Positions 28,900 through 40,539 of a stretch of 64,000 nucleotides of DNA are shown one piece after another. Below the pieces are notes generated by a model that saw only the letters and a program-made list of their open reading frames with translations, was not told where the DNA came from and did not search any database. Numbering within the stretch: position 1 is the stretch's first letter; every line of letters begins with the position of its first letter. A program made the position numbers and the translations under genes. The stretch spans positions 15,596,073 to 15,660,072 of the forward strand of contig JABAKD010000027.1 in the NCBI GenBank assembly GCA_012845835.1, written 5' to 3'. This stretch comes from Undaria pinnatifida. Lineage: Eukaryota; Sar; Phaeophyceae; Laminariales; Alariaceae.

Positions 28900-29840
28900 G
28901 CACACTTTGGACAAATTCAGTAGCAGTAAACCCTGACCGTCTAGACCCTTCGCTTGCACGTGTTATCCGTGCTTGAGTGCTTGCTTGCTTGCCAAGTTGC
29001 CCAAGGTGTTCCCAGCTCCCTCTTTCGACGTTTTCCTTATATTGGAGTTCATGCATACGTTTCAGGCGTTTTGATATCGGGTGTTCTCAGCACCGGAAAA
29101 AACGAAAAAAATGCAGTGTGCGCAGGCGTCCTCACTCAGAGCTCAGAGGCGCTACATAGGTCTTGGGGTTCGACGAGACTAGCGTTCAGGGGTAGTTTCC
29201 CGCACGAACAGGCTTAAAGGCGAGGAGATTCGCGCGGCAGCTTGTGTGGAAACAAATAATTCGCGATGAACATTGCTCCGACGGATCCCCTGTCCTGGTA
29301 CTACGATATTCCCGTGGTGACAAGGGTGTACCTGACAGGAGCTTTCGTGACTACGGTGAGGGCAAGAGCAGCAGCGTGCAGCATCTAGTATTGAGAGAGC
29401 CCCTGTGACAATGTTTTGGAGACCTCACATCTGTGCAAGCTGTAGCATTGGAGAGGTCATCATGGTGTCCAGCAGGGTAGAGCACACAGAGTGTATTGCT
29501 CTGCAAGGTATCGAGACTTGCATTATGTCTGGTAAAAACTCGCAGGTCGTATCATAGTACTCCGAGTATTACACGGACAGGACAGCCGCAGGGTGAAACG
29601 GTTTGAAAGCGAGCAAAGCTTTGGCTGACAGGGGACACGTGTCACTTGTTTCTCTTTAGTCTGGACCGAGCCCTTCCTCTTCATACTACCCTCTGGACTA
29701 TACTTGTATATCAGTACAGTCAGCGGCAGTGCTTTTGTAAAGTTGCTCGGGTGTTCCGTGCTCCGAAGCCTGGGCTCACATGGTATAATATCTGCATCAA
29801 ATGGGGGTCAACTTTATGTGCTCCAGCACGTGTGTGTGTG
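28900..29840. other. No gene recognised between divergent genes
   Basis: Region upstream of the GYF gene start and probably upstream of the Derlin gene. Only short open frames. It may hold promoters of both genes, but no motif can be assigned. Confidence 0.3.
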
Positions 29841-29847
29841 TGTGTGT

Positions 29848-30045
29848 GTGTTCTTCACATTAAACCGTTTTTCTACTCGTCGACATCCAGCACACCCATT
29901 GTCCGTACTGATTCTTCACCCTAGAAAGATCAGCTCTGTGGTCACAAGCCACGACACAGAGATAATGCATCGTAATGCATTCGACAACGCAATGTCATGC
30001 CCTAGTACTGGGTACGACAGGCACAACATACATACGTCAGCAACA
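29848..30045 (+). repeat. Dispersed repeat shared with 37,073-37,285
   Basis: Shared blocks include CACATTAAACYGTT, TCGACATCCAGCACRCCCA, AGCTCTGTGGTCACA, CACAGAGATA and GCAATG. A (GT)n tract at 29,829-29,850 precedes it, replaced by a shorter TGTGTGTGTT in the other copy. Confidence 0.7.
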
Positions 30046-30055
30046 GAAATACATT

Positions 30056-30260
30056 GGAAGAGAGAAATACGAAATAAACAAAAACAAAAACAAAAACAAA
30101 AAACAAAAACAAAATAAGAAAACAAATAAAAACAAAGATAAAAATAAAACAAAAATGAAACAAACAAAACGAAGGGGAAATCGAAGAAACAACCCAACCG
30201 GAGAGGAGAGCCAAAGCTCGGAAAAGAAACACAATAAAATGAAATAAAATAAATTAAAGT
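30056..30260 (+). repeat. A-rich AAACAAAAAC low-complexity tract
   Basis: Repeated AAAACA units followed by AAATAAAAT. No gene. Confidence 0.85.
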
Positions 30261-30983
30261 ACGTACGTACCCCCAGTACGTACTATTAATGCGAGTACCT
30301 GTATCCGCAAGATGGCGAGATCTCCCAAATTCCGTCAAATAGCGGGGACGCGGAGACTTTGCAGTGTGTAGCACGGTGCAGCAGCAGCAGTACCCAGGTT
30401 TCCACCCGACACCCTAGGTATTTCAGCAACTACGTTAGCAACATGAAAAAGTGCCAGGGTATCAGTATTACAACGATCGTAATGGCCTACTGGTACTAAC
30501 CAGACTAGTCTCAACGGCGAGTAAGTGTAGCACAACAGCAGACCTGCCGTGCCGTACTCGATAGTACTACTACTTCTAGCTAAGAGGCGCGCATAACTGG
30601 GATGGAAGAACCCAGGTACGATCTACGATGTACGGAACCTCATGCATGGCAGTCTGAGGTCTGGAGAACAACAGACCAAGGATCTGCCTTGCATTCGTCC
30701 GCACAGCAGTTCCCCAACTACCTGGTATCAATAGTTTATTTTTCATCATGCATGCTTTTCATGTAGCGCGCACCGAGGCGGTGAAAGCGGGAACGCAGCG
30801 GGATGTGATATGATATGTCAGGATGCAAAGCCATTCCGTTTAGCTGCCGCCTTACGTTTTTTTTTCTTGTCGCATGCGTGACTTGAACTAGTGTTTGTTT
30901 TATGAGTGCGAGCTTGTAATTTACATACTCGTAGCACCAAAAAAATAGGGATCGCTGTCGAGATCGCTGAAGCCGGCTTATTA

Positions 30984-31621
30984 GCGTTGTGAATCGGCTG
31001 TGTTTGCCGATATTTTAAAGGGTCGGTTTCTGCGCAGCCGATATCCAATACCAGGTATATCTTCCCCGATATATCAGCAATATATCGGGCGAGAGAGCGA
31101 TTTCTAGTCTATTTCGCTTATTTTCTCTTCACAATCCGTGCGACAACTGAGTACTTTGTTGTTTATTTTTCGAATTGGTTCATCATTAGTATCTGTGACG
31201 TTTGGGAGGGAAACTTAGAAGAACCACTGGCTAGCCAGTCACTATTCTTGCGTAGCTGCCGCCGTCCGCTTCCTCCACTGCACGCTGTCTTTGAGTCGTG
31301 CGATCAGGCGGCCCTACGTGTACCCCTTCTGCTGTACGTATTGTATACTCCCACCACAGCAGCAAGGAGAAGACTGCTCAAAGGTTGACTGTGTCCTCGG
31401 TACAATACGTCACGATAACCAATCATGGAAGAACACCTCAATTCTCACTTTCCAGCAAAATCCAGATTGCGTCTGCGACCCAATCTTCCACTTTTGAGAG
31501 CGGTACCAACCGATGTGACACCGGCAAAACATCAATGAAACATCGTCCCGATTTGCCGATTCCGATTCCGATGGAAATCGCTCCGATTAATTGGGGGGAT
31601 CGGCTCCGATTCACAACCCTG
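30984..31621. mobile_element. Possible hAT-like element ends
   Basis: The right edge reads CCGATTCACAACCCTG; its reverse complement CAGGGTTGTGAATCGG resembles hAT termini (family knowledge). The left edge GCGTTGTGAATCGGC is the same motif in the facing orientation. The inside has CCGATTCCGATTCCGATGG near 31,556. No transposase, and no 8-base target duplication was seen, so this could be two unrelated ends. Confidence 0.35.
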
Positions 31622-32486
31622 CATACCAGGTAAGGATTATCGGATTATACGTCCGCCACCACCGGCCGGAAATAACGATGTTTTCATGTTTCACCAACGC
31701 CCAAAGCACTCAAGTTTCGACAGTTACAAATGTCCTTCTGCGCGAGTTCCTAGCGACAGCTTATACTACTAATATGGTAAAATGTTTACCAATAAAGCAA
31801 CCCTCGCCACTTTCGTCTTTTCCACAAACATGTCCCGTCTTAATATAAATGTTGTTGTTGTTTATCCTCCAGTGGATGGGGAAAATAAAGCTTGAACTCA
31901 CGACCCTTCCGCGTATTTACATTCATATCATGTGTCAATTTAACTCAAATTGTATTCACAACCCAGCGGTACCTGGCGTACCCTTCAGTTCCGGTGGTAA
32001 TGACAGCGCGAGCTGTCCCTACCGGCAGTTACCGTTGCTACTTTAGCAGCGCAAGCTGCCGTTTTATGCGGATGCGTGAGTATGTCGGCGCAAATTGATC
32101 CCTGGAGATGCGGTGGAGATAGCCACCCAGAAACTCATGCGTCCGGGTAGTGTAGGATTTGCGAAAGCTCACTCACTAACAAAACTCCCGGCCATGAGAA
32201 AACATCCTCCCGCCGGACGAAGTCCAAAAACGGTCCACCTTACCCATTATGGCGGTGGTTCTCGTTGGAACTACTACTGTATATTCTGCTGCATGTGTTA
32301 TGGGCAACTTTATCAGCTGGATGCTAACCTTTTCCGTTTTATTAATGAGGCAAGCCTCGCCCCTTTTCTCACATGTACGAATACGCCCCGTCTTTTTATC
32401 TGGCATGCTTGCGCTCCCGCTTTGTAACCGGCATGTTTGTACTGCTGCTGCATGTGTTAATCTATACCTGGTAGGCTCTGTGCCAG

Positions 32487-32621
32487 CTGGACGCTACTTC
32501 ATGGACGAAGCTTTATTTCAGCTGGCCGCTCATCTGCAAGGGGCAGTTCTGGCGGCTGATCACAAACTTCTTCTACTTCGGCACGCTTGATGTGCACTTC
32601 CTCTTCCACATGTACTTTCTG
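32487..32621 (+). CDS. Derlin exon with the WR motif
   Basis: After CTGTGCCAG: LDATSWTKLYFSWPLICKGQ, then FWRLITNFFYFGTLDVHFLF and HMYFL up to CTG|GTAAGT. 45 codons, phase 0. A weak second copy of the acceptor region (CTGCATGTGTTATGGGCAAC ... CAG|CTGGATGCTAAC) lies 170 bases upstream at 32,279-32,330 and does not continue as Derlin. Confidence 0.9.
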
Positions 32622-35600
32622 GTAAGTTCTCGGAAGATTCCGATGGACTCGCTTGCGCGTCACAGCCCCGAGTGGTTGAGCACCTGTCGACCCTTTTCTT
32701 CCTTCTGGTGAAGGCTCGACCCTCGCACGCACTACTTTGTTCCACTGACAGCAGCTTATGCTTCAAAACGATAACACCAGACGGCGTTGTGCACACAGTA
32801 TGAAAATTGGAAACTATTATCCGTTTTAGACCTGCGGGGCGAAAGCGGACGGGAAAACTGAATTGATGATTACAGCATCGGACACACGTCCTCGTAGCAA
32901 CTTGCTGTAGCATGGCTAGGGGATGACACGTTGGGTGTGACCGTGTGGCTGTTTTCCGCGTGATGTTGATGTTGTTGGCCGTTTCTTTGTTGAGTAGGGG
33001 GATGTTGATTTGGCCATTTCTAGGACGAGTATAATCGAGTACCCTAGGTATATGTATGAGTCCTAGAATATGTCCTGTGACCCGCGATTGTCATTCATGT
33101 TGGAATGGACGACAAATCACGAGCTGGATAATCTAGATCATCTGCAGTACTAGCACCTGTGTCTGCCGTTATGAGATGTTGTGCAGGATCTGTGTTGGAG
33201 AGTACGGATCCAACAGCAGTGGAAACGTTTGCTAGATCATGCAGATCGATCGTACGGCTCCTATCGGGTATCATGAGCTAGATCATACAGATCTTCCCTG
33301 AAAATATCTGGATCATCAAGTGGGGATCTGTCTGACGTGTGCAATCCTACCGTGCTCGTAGATTATGGTAGATCAAATGCTCTGACACCGGAACAATATA
33401 CATGCACAAAAGATTCTTACTTCGTACATCATGATCTGCTATATATGTTATAGCAAAGTGTACCGTCGTTCACTGCCACGAGATGTACAGCATTCTCTCA
33501 AAGATGTTGCACGACACTGTCGCAGCATGATATATACTGCTCGTACTAGTACTGCAGATCTCTCACAATAGGCTGCTGGTGAGAACGTGCCTCCAAACGT
33601 TTTGGCCGTTGAACCTGGGTCCTGATAAGGGTACCTGGGTCCCAATAAGGATACGGTTGAATGTGCGGTTGCTGAAAAGGCGAGGTGATCGAGACACTAC
33701 TCTACGGTTGCATGACGTGGAGCCCGAACAAGACTGACTATGACAGGCTACGACAGGTTCACCACCCCATGCTCCTTTGATGCCTCGGCTGGCGGAAACG
33801 GAAGCGCGACGACTACACCCTCTCGTACGCCGACGCACTTGCCAACATAGCTTCCGAGAACATAGAAGCGACAGTGTGGAAACTGAGGATGTTGTTCGCG
33901 GGATTCGTGACACGTATGGGGGAGGAGTGTCTGCCACAGAGGGTCATGTTTGGGGAGCTGGTTGGGGGTAAGGGCTTCTCAGGAGGGCAAGAGAAGGACT
34001 GGATGGTATGCCTGGAGGAGGATATGTCGGCGTTCGGAATTATGTTCGAAGGGTGGCGAAAAGCTTCACAGAAGGCCGGCAGATGGTTTCGACGGGTAGA
34101 GGAGGGAGCAGAGTCATTCATGCGGAAATTGCATGACGCGGAGATCTGTAGAGCTGCAGAGCGACACCCAAAGGCCGCGGCAGCGCCATCCACCGTCGGC
34201 ATCTTTGAGCGGCCGGGGGGAGGGGGGAAGGGGGGGCGTCCTGCTCAAGAGACTTAAGTCTGGGTCTGGCCATCATCGCCTTGACGTTTGTGGGCCTTCC
34301 AATGGCTGTCACAAGCTAGCGTATGGCCGCCCGGACTTCTTCGTCTTGTTGTGTTCTCCCCCCAGTGCCACTGATGCACTTGATACCCTCTAAATGCCCA
34401 ATGTCGCATAATAGTAATTTCCTAGGGTCTGCTAGTATGGTGTTATTTCCTTTCCTTTCCCTGCTTCCTCTTGTCTTATTATTTTCTTTTCTTTCATGTT
34501 ATTTCTTTTCTTTTCCTTTCCTTCCCTTTTTCTCTTATTTACTTGCTTCTTTTCTTTTATGTTATTTGTCTTATTTTTTTTTGTTTTTCCAGTTGACTTG
34601 AGCCTGCCGTGCGTATACGTAGTGATAGGTACTCTTAACGTGTAATATGTACGTGGTTGTCTTCTCTGGGTGGCATGCGGTGTAGTCGGCTTTTCAGACG
34701 CGAGTATTGAGACGTATCTACCAGAGCGAACCTCGCACGTCGTAGGCTGACTCCCGATTTCACTTTTTTATGTTTTTCTGGCGGAGGCATGGGTTGCTTC
34801 AGATATGCTATATATGCGTGTACCACTTTTGTTTTGTTCATGTTTTTTCCCTGGGGTATTATTTCACTTTAGAGTAACTGGAGCCTGTCCTGTGACCACG
34901 GACTTGGTTATGTGAGTTAATGTGAAAACAACAACAACGAGGATAATATGAGTGGAAGATTTAACGTAGTAAGTCTGATGTTTTGTCTGTGGAGCGGTAT
35001 TAAACCTAAATACAGACCAGGAGGCGTTTTTGGTGTCGGAACGCCTCCATATTTCTCGACGTTTTGCGTCGTGTGATGCTGACATCGGATTCTAATAACC
35101 TGCGTTCTCGCTTCCCGATGCCGCGCCCCGAAAAGGTGAGATATAGCCGCTTGCTGGAGGAGGGAGACTTCAGGGGTAGAACCGGAGATTTTGTGTGGTT
35201 CTTGCTCTTCTGCGCCACGCTCATGACGGGGGCGGCTCCATTCTTGGCCATTTTTTTTCTCGGCCGCCCTTTGGCCTTCATGATGGTGTACGTTTGGGGA
35301 AGGTGAGCAGCCCCAACAAGTCAATTGGCCCAATTACTAACCCCTTGGAGCTAAAACAATAAAAGAAAGCGACGGATCAGCCCGGGCTGCTGAGGTAGGA
35401 GGTGCACCTGAGCATCAGTGCAAGGATGCCTCCGCCATATTAGTCTCTGCCCTATGAAGTGATCGCACAGCCGTGCGTTCCGACTAGGCAGTGGGTTGTA
35501 TCGTTCGTGACGGTGACTTGGTTGCCCTGCCTGTACCCCACTACAGAGAAATAGTTGCCATTGCTGTGCTTCTTCTTTTTAGGCGTGCCATCCGCCTCGG

Positions 35601-38600
35601 TAACTCTGCGTTCTTTGTTTAAGCCAGTAGTGTTCCATGGTGCATGCTCTTTTTGGGGCGTGCCTTCCGCCTTGGTAGCTCTGCGTTCTTTGTTGAAGCC
35701 GGTAGTGTTCCAATGGTGTATGCGACACGGTCCAGCTTCGACCAAATGGTTGATATTGCACACAAACTCCTTGTTACGAAAGCATCCCCACTGTCCCACC
35801 CGCAGTCAGGGTTATTTAGAGTTATATATTAGGGTTGGTGTTTGGAGTCAATCAAGTATACCTGTTACCTGGTATTTCGTTTTTCTTGTCGAATCTGGGC
35901 CAAATCGCAATTCCGACTCCCTCGGGCGGCAGCGGTGAAATGGGTTTCTTTCGTGCAGAGCGCGCCCGCCCGCTGCAGGATGTCGGTGTTGTCATCAGCA
36001 TGCCATGCCAAACCTCTTGAACGAAACGCCGCTCGTGTTATTGCTGTATTATCGGCTTGATCTCCGTGTAGGAGTACATCTCTTGCCGTCATAGCCCATA
36101 TACGTGCGATGCACAGCGTTGGAGATATTGTTGTCCTCGTAAAAAACCTACTATGCACATACCAGGTAACTTTTAGAGGTGTACCGGTTTGATATCTGTC
36201 AGTGCGTTCGTGTTCAATCGTCAGAAAGTCAAAGCGAATCGAACGAAGACTCCTCTCCCGCGGTTGTCTCATGTCTCGCGTGTTTTGTCGATCGAGCTGT
36301 TATCCGTCGAGCAATCTTGCGCATTCACCATCTCGCCGTATCCTCATATTATTACCCCCAACAGCAGAGCTCATCACCCTTTTCACAAACTCCGCTCATT
36401 GGTCAACTACTGATGCTTCTGGATATTTATTTTGTCAACACACGCACACCAAAAAAAAATGCACCCGGCTCCCTGCTCCGGCTTGGCATCTGGATCCCAC
36501 CCAGGCCCGATCCCGCCCGGACCTGAGCCCTCCAAACTGACCCGGAGTATTTAAGTAGCCGTCGGCAGGGCCCTCCACCACCCTGACCCAACGTCGCCCA
36601 AAATCGAGGGTCGGCCGCAGCATATCGAGGGCCGGCCACAGCCAGCAAAATCAACATGTCGAATAACTGGTAAGCTAACCTCCCATTCTGACGCCGACCC
36701 GCATCATGACGCCGTCATCCTAACCCTGACATCCTGACTTGTCGTCCTCACAGGAGAAACGAGCACGTGCGTATGAATTTGCTGGGGGTGCTCCCCTTCA
36801 CCGCCCCGTACTTGGCGTGGGTGCTTCTCACCCTCTCGGCCCTGCTGGGCTCGTCGCTCGAAAATGACCTGGTGAGCTTCCAAAAATTTGTATATATTGT
36901 TGTAGATTTGTGTACGTCTTTGCAAGCACCAACCATTTGACTTCGATAGGAAATATTGGATTCCAGCATTATGCGAAGGCTTTATTTAGTAAGGTACATA
37001 TTATACCTGGTACCGGTATATGCTAAGGGTACACGGGTACCAAACCTGATTGTTTCTTGTCATACTCGGGTGTGTGTGTTCTCCACATTAAACTGTTAGT
37101 TACACCGATCGACATCCAGCACGCCCAGTGTCCGTGCCGATTTGTCATGCCATTAAGAGAGACAAGCTCTGTGGTCACACTTTACGGGACAGAGATGTAC
37201 GTCGCAAACACGGTAAGGGGATTCGGCCACGCAATGCCGAACGCACCGACTGCGAAAGGCGGAACATACACAAGCCAGCGAACCAGGCATCCTGCAGCAG
37301 AAAACGATGCTCGGGTAGGTACCCGGTACCCTGATATGTCCAGAGTGATACCCTACTAACCTTGCAGCTTACGTAGCTAACGGCGAGGCGCACCCTCAAA
37401 CCGAATTCCGCTACTACTGCACATACTAAAGGGTACCCGGGTACAACCCTGGTTGTTTCGGTCGTACTCAGGTAGGTACCCGGGTTTTCCCAGGGTAATG
37501 CCCTGCTAAGCATTGTACCAGTACGTACACGCTTGCAGTAAACCTGGTACTTTGCTCAAGGCGAGGCACACCCCCAAACCGATTGCCGCTACTACTGTAT
37601 GTACTAAGGGGTGCATGCGTGCCAAACCTGGCTGTTTCGATCATACTCGGGCAGGTACCCTACCCGCAGAGTGTATTGCAAGTACCCTACGAACTGAATT
37701 TACCCTTGCGTTACAACGGTGACGCGCATCCACAAGCTAACTGTGCACATACTTTTGAGGTGCCCGGTTACGAAACCTGGTTGGTTCGGTCATGCTCGGG
37801 TAGGCACCCGGGTGTCACGAGAGCAATACCTGACTAAATGCACCTTTGCAGTATACACAGCTCACGGCGAGGCGCGCCCCCTAGTTGAAAGTCGGTACTG
37901 CTGCATATACGAAGCGGTACCCGGGTATCAAACTGGTTGGTTAGTTAGGTATACCCCTCCAAATACCTGGTACACCCGTGTAGCCCCCAAACCGAATGCC
38001 TTTGCTGCTGCAAAGTTGTGCCTTGTAGTGTTGTACATCAGTTGCGTCGTAGAACAAAGGTGTTTTCCTATATTTTGCGCGCGCCATGTAATATATATAT
38101 TGTTTTTCTGTATGTATGACTTCCAGGAGTATTGGTGCGTTCTTACATATCGAATGCAAGGTAGCGCAGACGAGCACGGAGCAGGACGCCTGTTGTGTCC
38201 TGCCCCTTGGTGGAGTGAAGATTGAACTCATTGTGCCAGCCTTCCCGCGTGGCTGTGATGATGGGTAGATCGCGCTTCTTGCGTAAAAAATACGGATAGT
38301 GTTGCGTGTGGAATGCAACAGTAGGCCAGACAAGAGCGGAGCAGGGCGCCTGTTGCTTTTTGTCCCCTCATCGAGTGAGTCTTGAAGAAGTTGTACCAAC
38401 CCTCCCGCAAAGTCTTGACTGTGGGTTGATCCCTCTTCGGGCATTTTCCTCGTTTTGTGTGCGTCGTGTGTTAAGACACAACAACAGTAGAACAGCAAAG
38501 CTCGCCCTAAACACGACTGACAAATGGTCGATGACGTCGCACCGTTCCCGATGCTGCTTTTCCCGGTCACATTTTCTCTCTTCGACGTCGTTCAGCTGGG

Positions 38601-40494
38601 CATCGCCGTCGGTCACCTGTTTTACTTCCTTGAGTTCGTTTACCCAGAGGTAGCTTCGATGCGCGGCTGGAAATACAAGCAGGTGAGAGATGGATCACTG
38701 GATCACGTGCGCATTAACGTGTTTTTCGTCTTTCTCCCCTGTTTTTGTCTTGCGTGCTGGCTTGTGTACATTATTGCTTCGTATTCAGTACGTCTAGCGT
38801 TGAAAGGCCAAATCCCCTTGCTGTATTTGCGATGTATATCTCGGTTTCGTATTTTGAGGCCTCAGAGCTTGTCCCTCTTATGAGTTATGAAGCATCGGCC
38901 CGGACACTGGGTGTGTTAGATGTCGATTGGTTGATAATAGCAGTTTTGTTGACCCACCAGCCAATCGGCATCGCGTTCGGCGTCTATCCGTCCCGATCGC
39001 TGCCGTGCGCTTGCTTCAGATACAGCCTACGCAACTCCGGCACACACTGGAAGAATATAGGTTGGATGCCGCCCTTGCAAGATGCTCGTACCCCGTTTGC
39101 CGCTGTTGCCTCGCCAGTACCGAAACCACCGCAGAAACCACAGCAGGAAGCACAGCAGGAACCACAGCAATAGACTAGCCTCTACTGTAGGCCTATCAAT
39201 CGGCAAGGAAAGTGTCGTTCCGCTCCTGTGCTCCCGTTATAGTCGCAGAGCTATGCACGTGAGACGCTTGCTGCGTCGAGAGTGATCGTCACTGCTTCCC
39301 CTTACACCCGATCCTAAACATCCATCCGTCGGTGAGACCCCCCGTCAGAATCGTGCACGTATTGAATCCGCCGGTTTTGAACAAAAACTGGCATTTCGAA
39401 GATTTGTTCGTACCGTGGTATTGCTTGGAATGAAGAACACCAAACACTGTTTATGCTCTTTTTTTATTTCGTACTGTTTGGTCTTGCCCTCTTGTTGTCG
39501 GTGCAAGAAGTTGGAAGCAGGAGTGCGTATTTCGCCACCGCCGAGTGTCGTTAACCCTTGTTTTTTTTACTGCTGTAGGGGTGCTCCGATAAGGCGGTCT
39601 GAGTAAGGCGGTATCCCGGAATGAACGAGGAGGCTTGCCCCAATAAGGCGGTCATGGTGCTCTCGCACACCACCGCCTTTCTGGGGGGGGGCTGCAATTG
39701 TAGTGCCGTACCGCGAAACGTTTTCCACACTAACTCGAAGTAGTATGACCTCAAGAGGTGGTGGCATTTCTCAAGGGGATAATTCACTCGGAACCAATTT
39801 CTTTGGTGGAATGCTTTGCGCTTCCGCAGTTCGACATGGTTGATGTTTTCGCAACGCAGCGCGATGCCTCCCCACTGGTTTGGCCACTCGCCCAAGATTA
39901 GCCAACCCCGTGCGGGCGGAAAGTGCCACGCTCGCCTAGGATATTCCGGGGCAATCCAGCTCGAAAAATGACCACGAAGCGAAGTGCACAACAATGCACG
40001 ATGCTCGATGCACCATGATTGCGTGAACGATGCACTATGGATGATCTCGCGGTGCCCTATTGATAGCAGTCGTCCAGCATATGGGTGAAGAATACTTGGA
40101 ACATCCTTCTGCAGATAACTTGTTTTACCCATTATATTGTTGTTGCCAGTACTGGCGCTTGTATAACGGCATGCGAGATCTGGGAACGTCACCACCCAAA
40201 TTTGCCTTTGTATCGTTGTGTATATATTTCGATCTGTGTCCAGCTATCAAGCCGGGTGTAGAGCGATGCCGGCCTCGGGCTCCTGAGAAGTTCGGAGTTA
40301 TAGGTGTAAAACTTACGCCAATCCCTCAATCGTTTCCCTGTGTTCTGTCCTTGGTCCTCTTTCTCGCGCAGCTCATGCGCGCACCCAGGGTAATTCAACA
40401 GGCGTGCGGTCAGATCCCCGCCGAGCGTCACGCCGTTCCAGGGGATGTGCTGCCCGTGCCCGGCAACGCGCAAGGACACCAGCACAACGACTAA
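32487..40494 (+). CDS. Derlin family protein, multi-exon, 5' exon not found
   Basis: Five phase-compatible exons: 32,487-32,621; 35,136-35,302; 36,754-36,871; 38,596-38,682; 40,372-40,494. Together they encode about 209 residues of a Derlin, a multi-pass ER membrane protein with an inactive rhomboid fold that helps move misfolded proteins out of the ER (ERAD). Landmarks are in order: WRLITNFFYFG (with the conserved WR), RYSRLLEEGDFRGRTGDF, VYVWGRRNEHVRMN, GIAVGHLFYFLE (GxxxG), and a polar tail. The first ~40 residues (usually ending before LD.VSP.KLYF) must lie upstream and were not located. The family is usually 200-260 residues, so the length fits. One intron holds a LINE fragment. Confidence 0.9.
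33120..33445. repeat. Cluster of GATCTG/AGATCAT motifs, cluster 2
   Basis: About twelve GATC sites in 320 bases, mostly AGATCAT, GGATCTG or GATCTGC. Similar in style to 24,640-24,890 but not an obvious copy. It lies in a Derlin intron. Confidence 0.6.
33648..34945 (+). mobile_element. 5'-truncated LINE, copy A, within a Derlin intron
   Basis: Encodes, with frame breaks, the last part of a LINE ORF2: a segment with LHDVEPEQD in one frame (the other copy reads LLYGCMTWSPNKPDYDRLRR), then RMLFAGFVTRMGEECLPQRV and a C-terminal WRKASQKAGRWFRRVEEGAE. A long 3' region with a C/T-rich tract (34,440-34,590) is shared with copy B on the opposite strand at 59,868-61,502. The element ends in a short (AAC)n tail at about 34,927-34,942. 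Same strand as the Derlin gene. Confidence 0.85.
35136..35302 (+). CDS. Derlin exon with RYSRLLEEGDFRGRTGDF
   Basis: From CCGAAAAG to GGGGAAG|GTGAGC; phase 0 in, phase 2 out. Contains FRGRTGDFVWFLLFCATLMT, a membrane helix, and FFLGRPLAFMMVYVWG, the hallmark third helix region of Derlins. Confidence 0.92.
36754..36871 (+). CDS. Derlin exon with RNEHVRMN
   Basis: After CCTCACAG it completes the Arg codon and reads RNEHVRMNLLGVLPFTAPYL, then AWVLLTLSALLGSSLENDL before GTGAGC. Membrane helix of the rhomboid fold. Confidence 0.92.
37020..37960 (+). repeat. Diverged 150-180-bp tandem repeats with GGTACCCGGGTA
   Basis: Anchor GGTACCCGGGTACMAACCTG followed by GTTTCGGTCATACTCGGGTA recurs near 37,027, 37,433, 37,610, 37,758 and 37,915. 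Between anchors a GGCGAGGCRCRCCCCCAAAC block and CGCTACTACTG are repeated. The interval 37,073-37,285 instead carries the repeat shared with 29,848. Intronic (Derlin). Confidence 0.75.
38596..38682 (+). CDS. Derlin exon with LGIAVGHLFYFLE
   Basis: After GTCGTTCAG: LGIAVGHLFYFLEFVYPEVA, then SMRGWKYKQ before GTGAGA; 29 codons, phase 0 at both ends. The GxxxG helix and FLE are diagnostic for Derlins. Confidence 0.93.
38690..40371. other. Derlin intron with TAAGGCGGT motifs
   Basis: No exon seen. TAAGGCGGT occurs three times at 39,590-39,655 and relates to the MITE ends at 17,627 and 17,785; an element boundary could not be set. Confidence 0.4.
40372..40494 (+). CDS. Derlin last exon
   Basis: After TTTCTCGCGCAG: LMRAPRVIQQACGQIPAERH and a polar tail ending GNAQGHQHND before TAA. 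It joins the preceding exon as ...KYKQ-LMRAPRV, where other Derlins read a short basic K/R-P segment. Confidence 0.85.
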   Translation, partial: LMRAPRVIQQACGQIPAERHAVPGDVLPVPGNAQGHQHND

Positions 40495-40539
40495 CCCCCT
40501 ATCCTTATCGGGGCCTTCCAGTACAGTAATGGTCGCTCT

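Noticed and set aside
37300-38000. CRISPR-like array
   Set aside because: Units are 150-180 bases, diverged and without short identical repeats and unique spacers.
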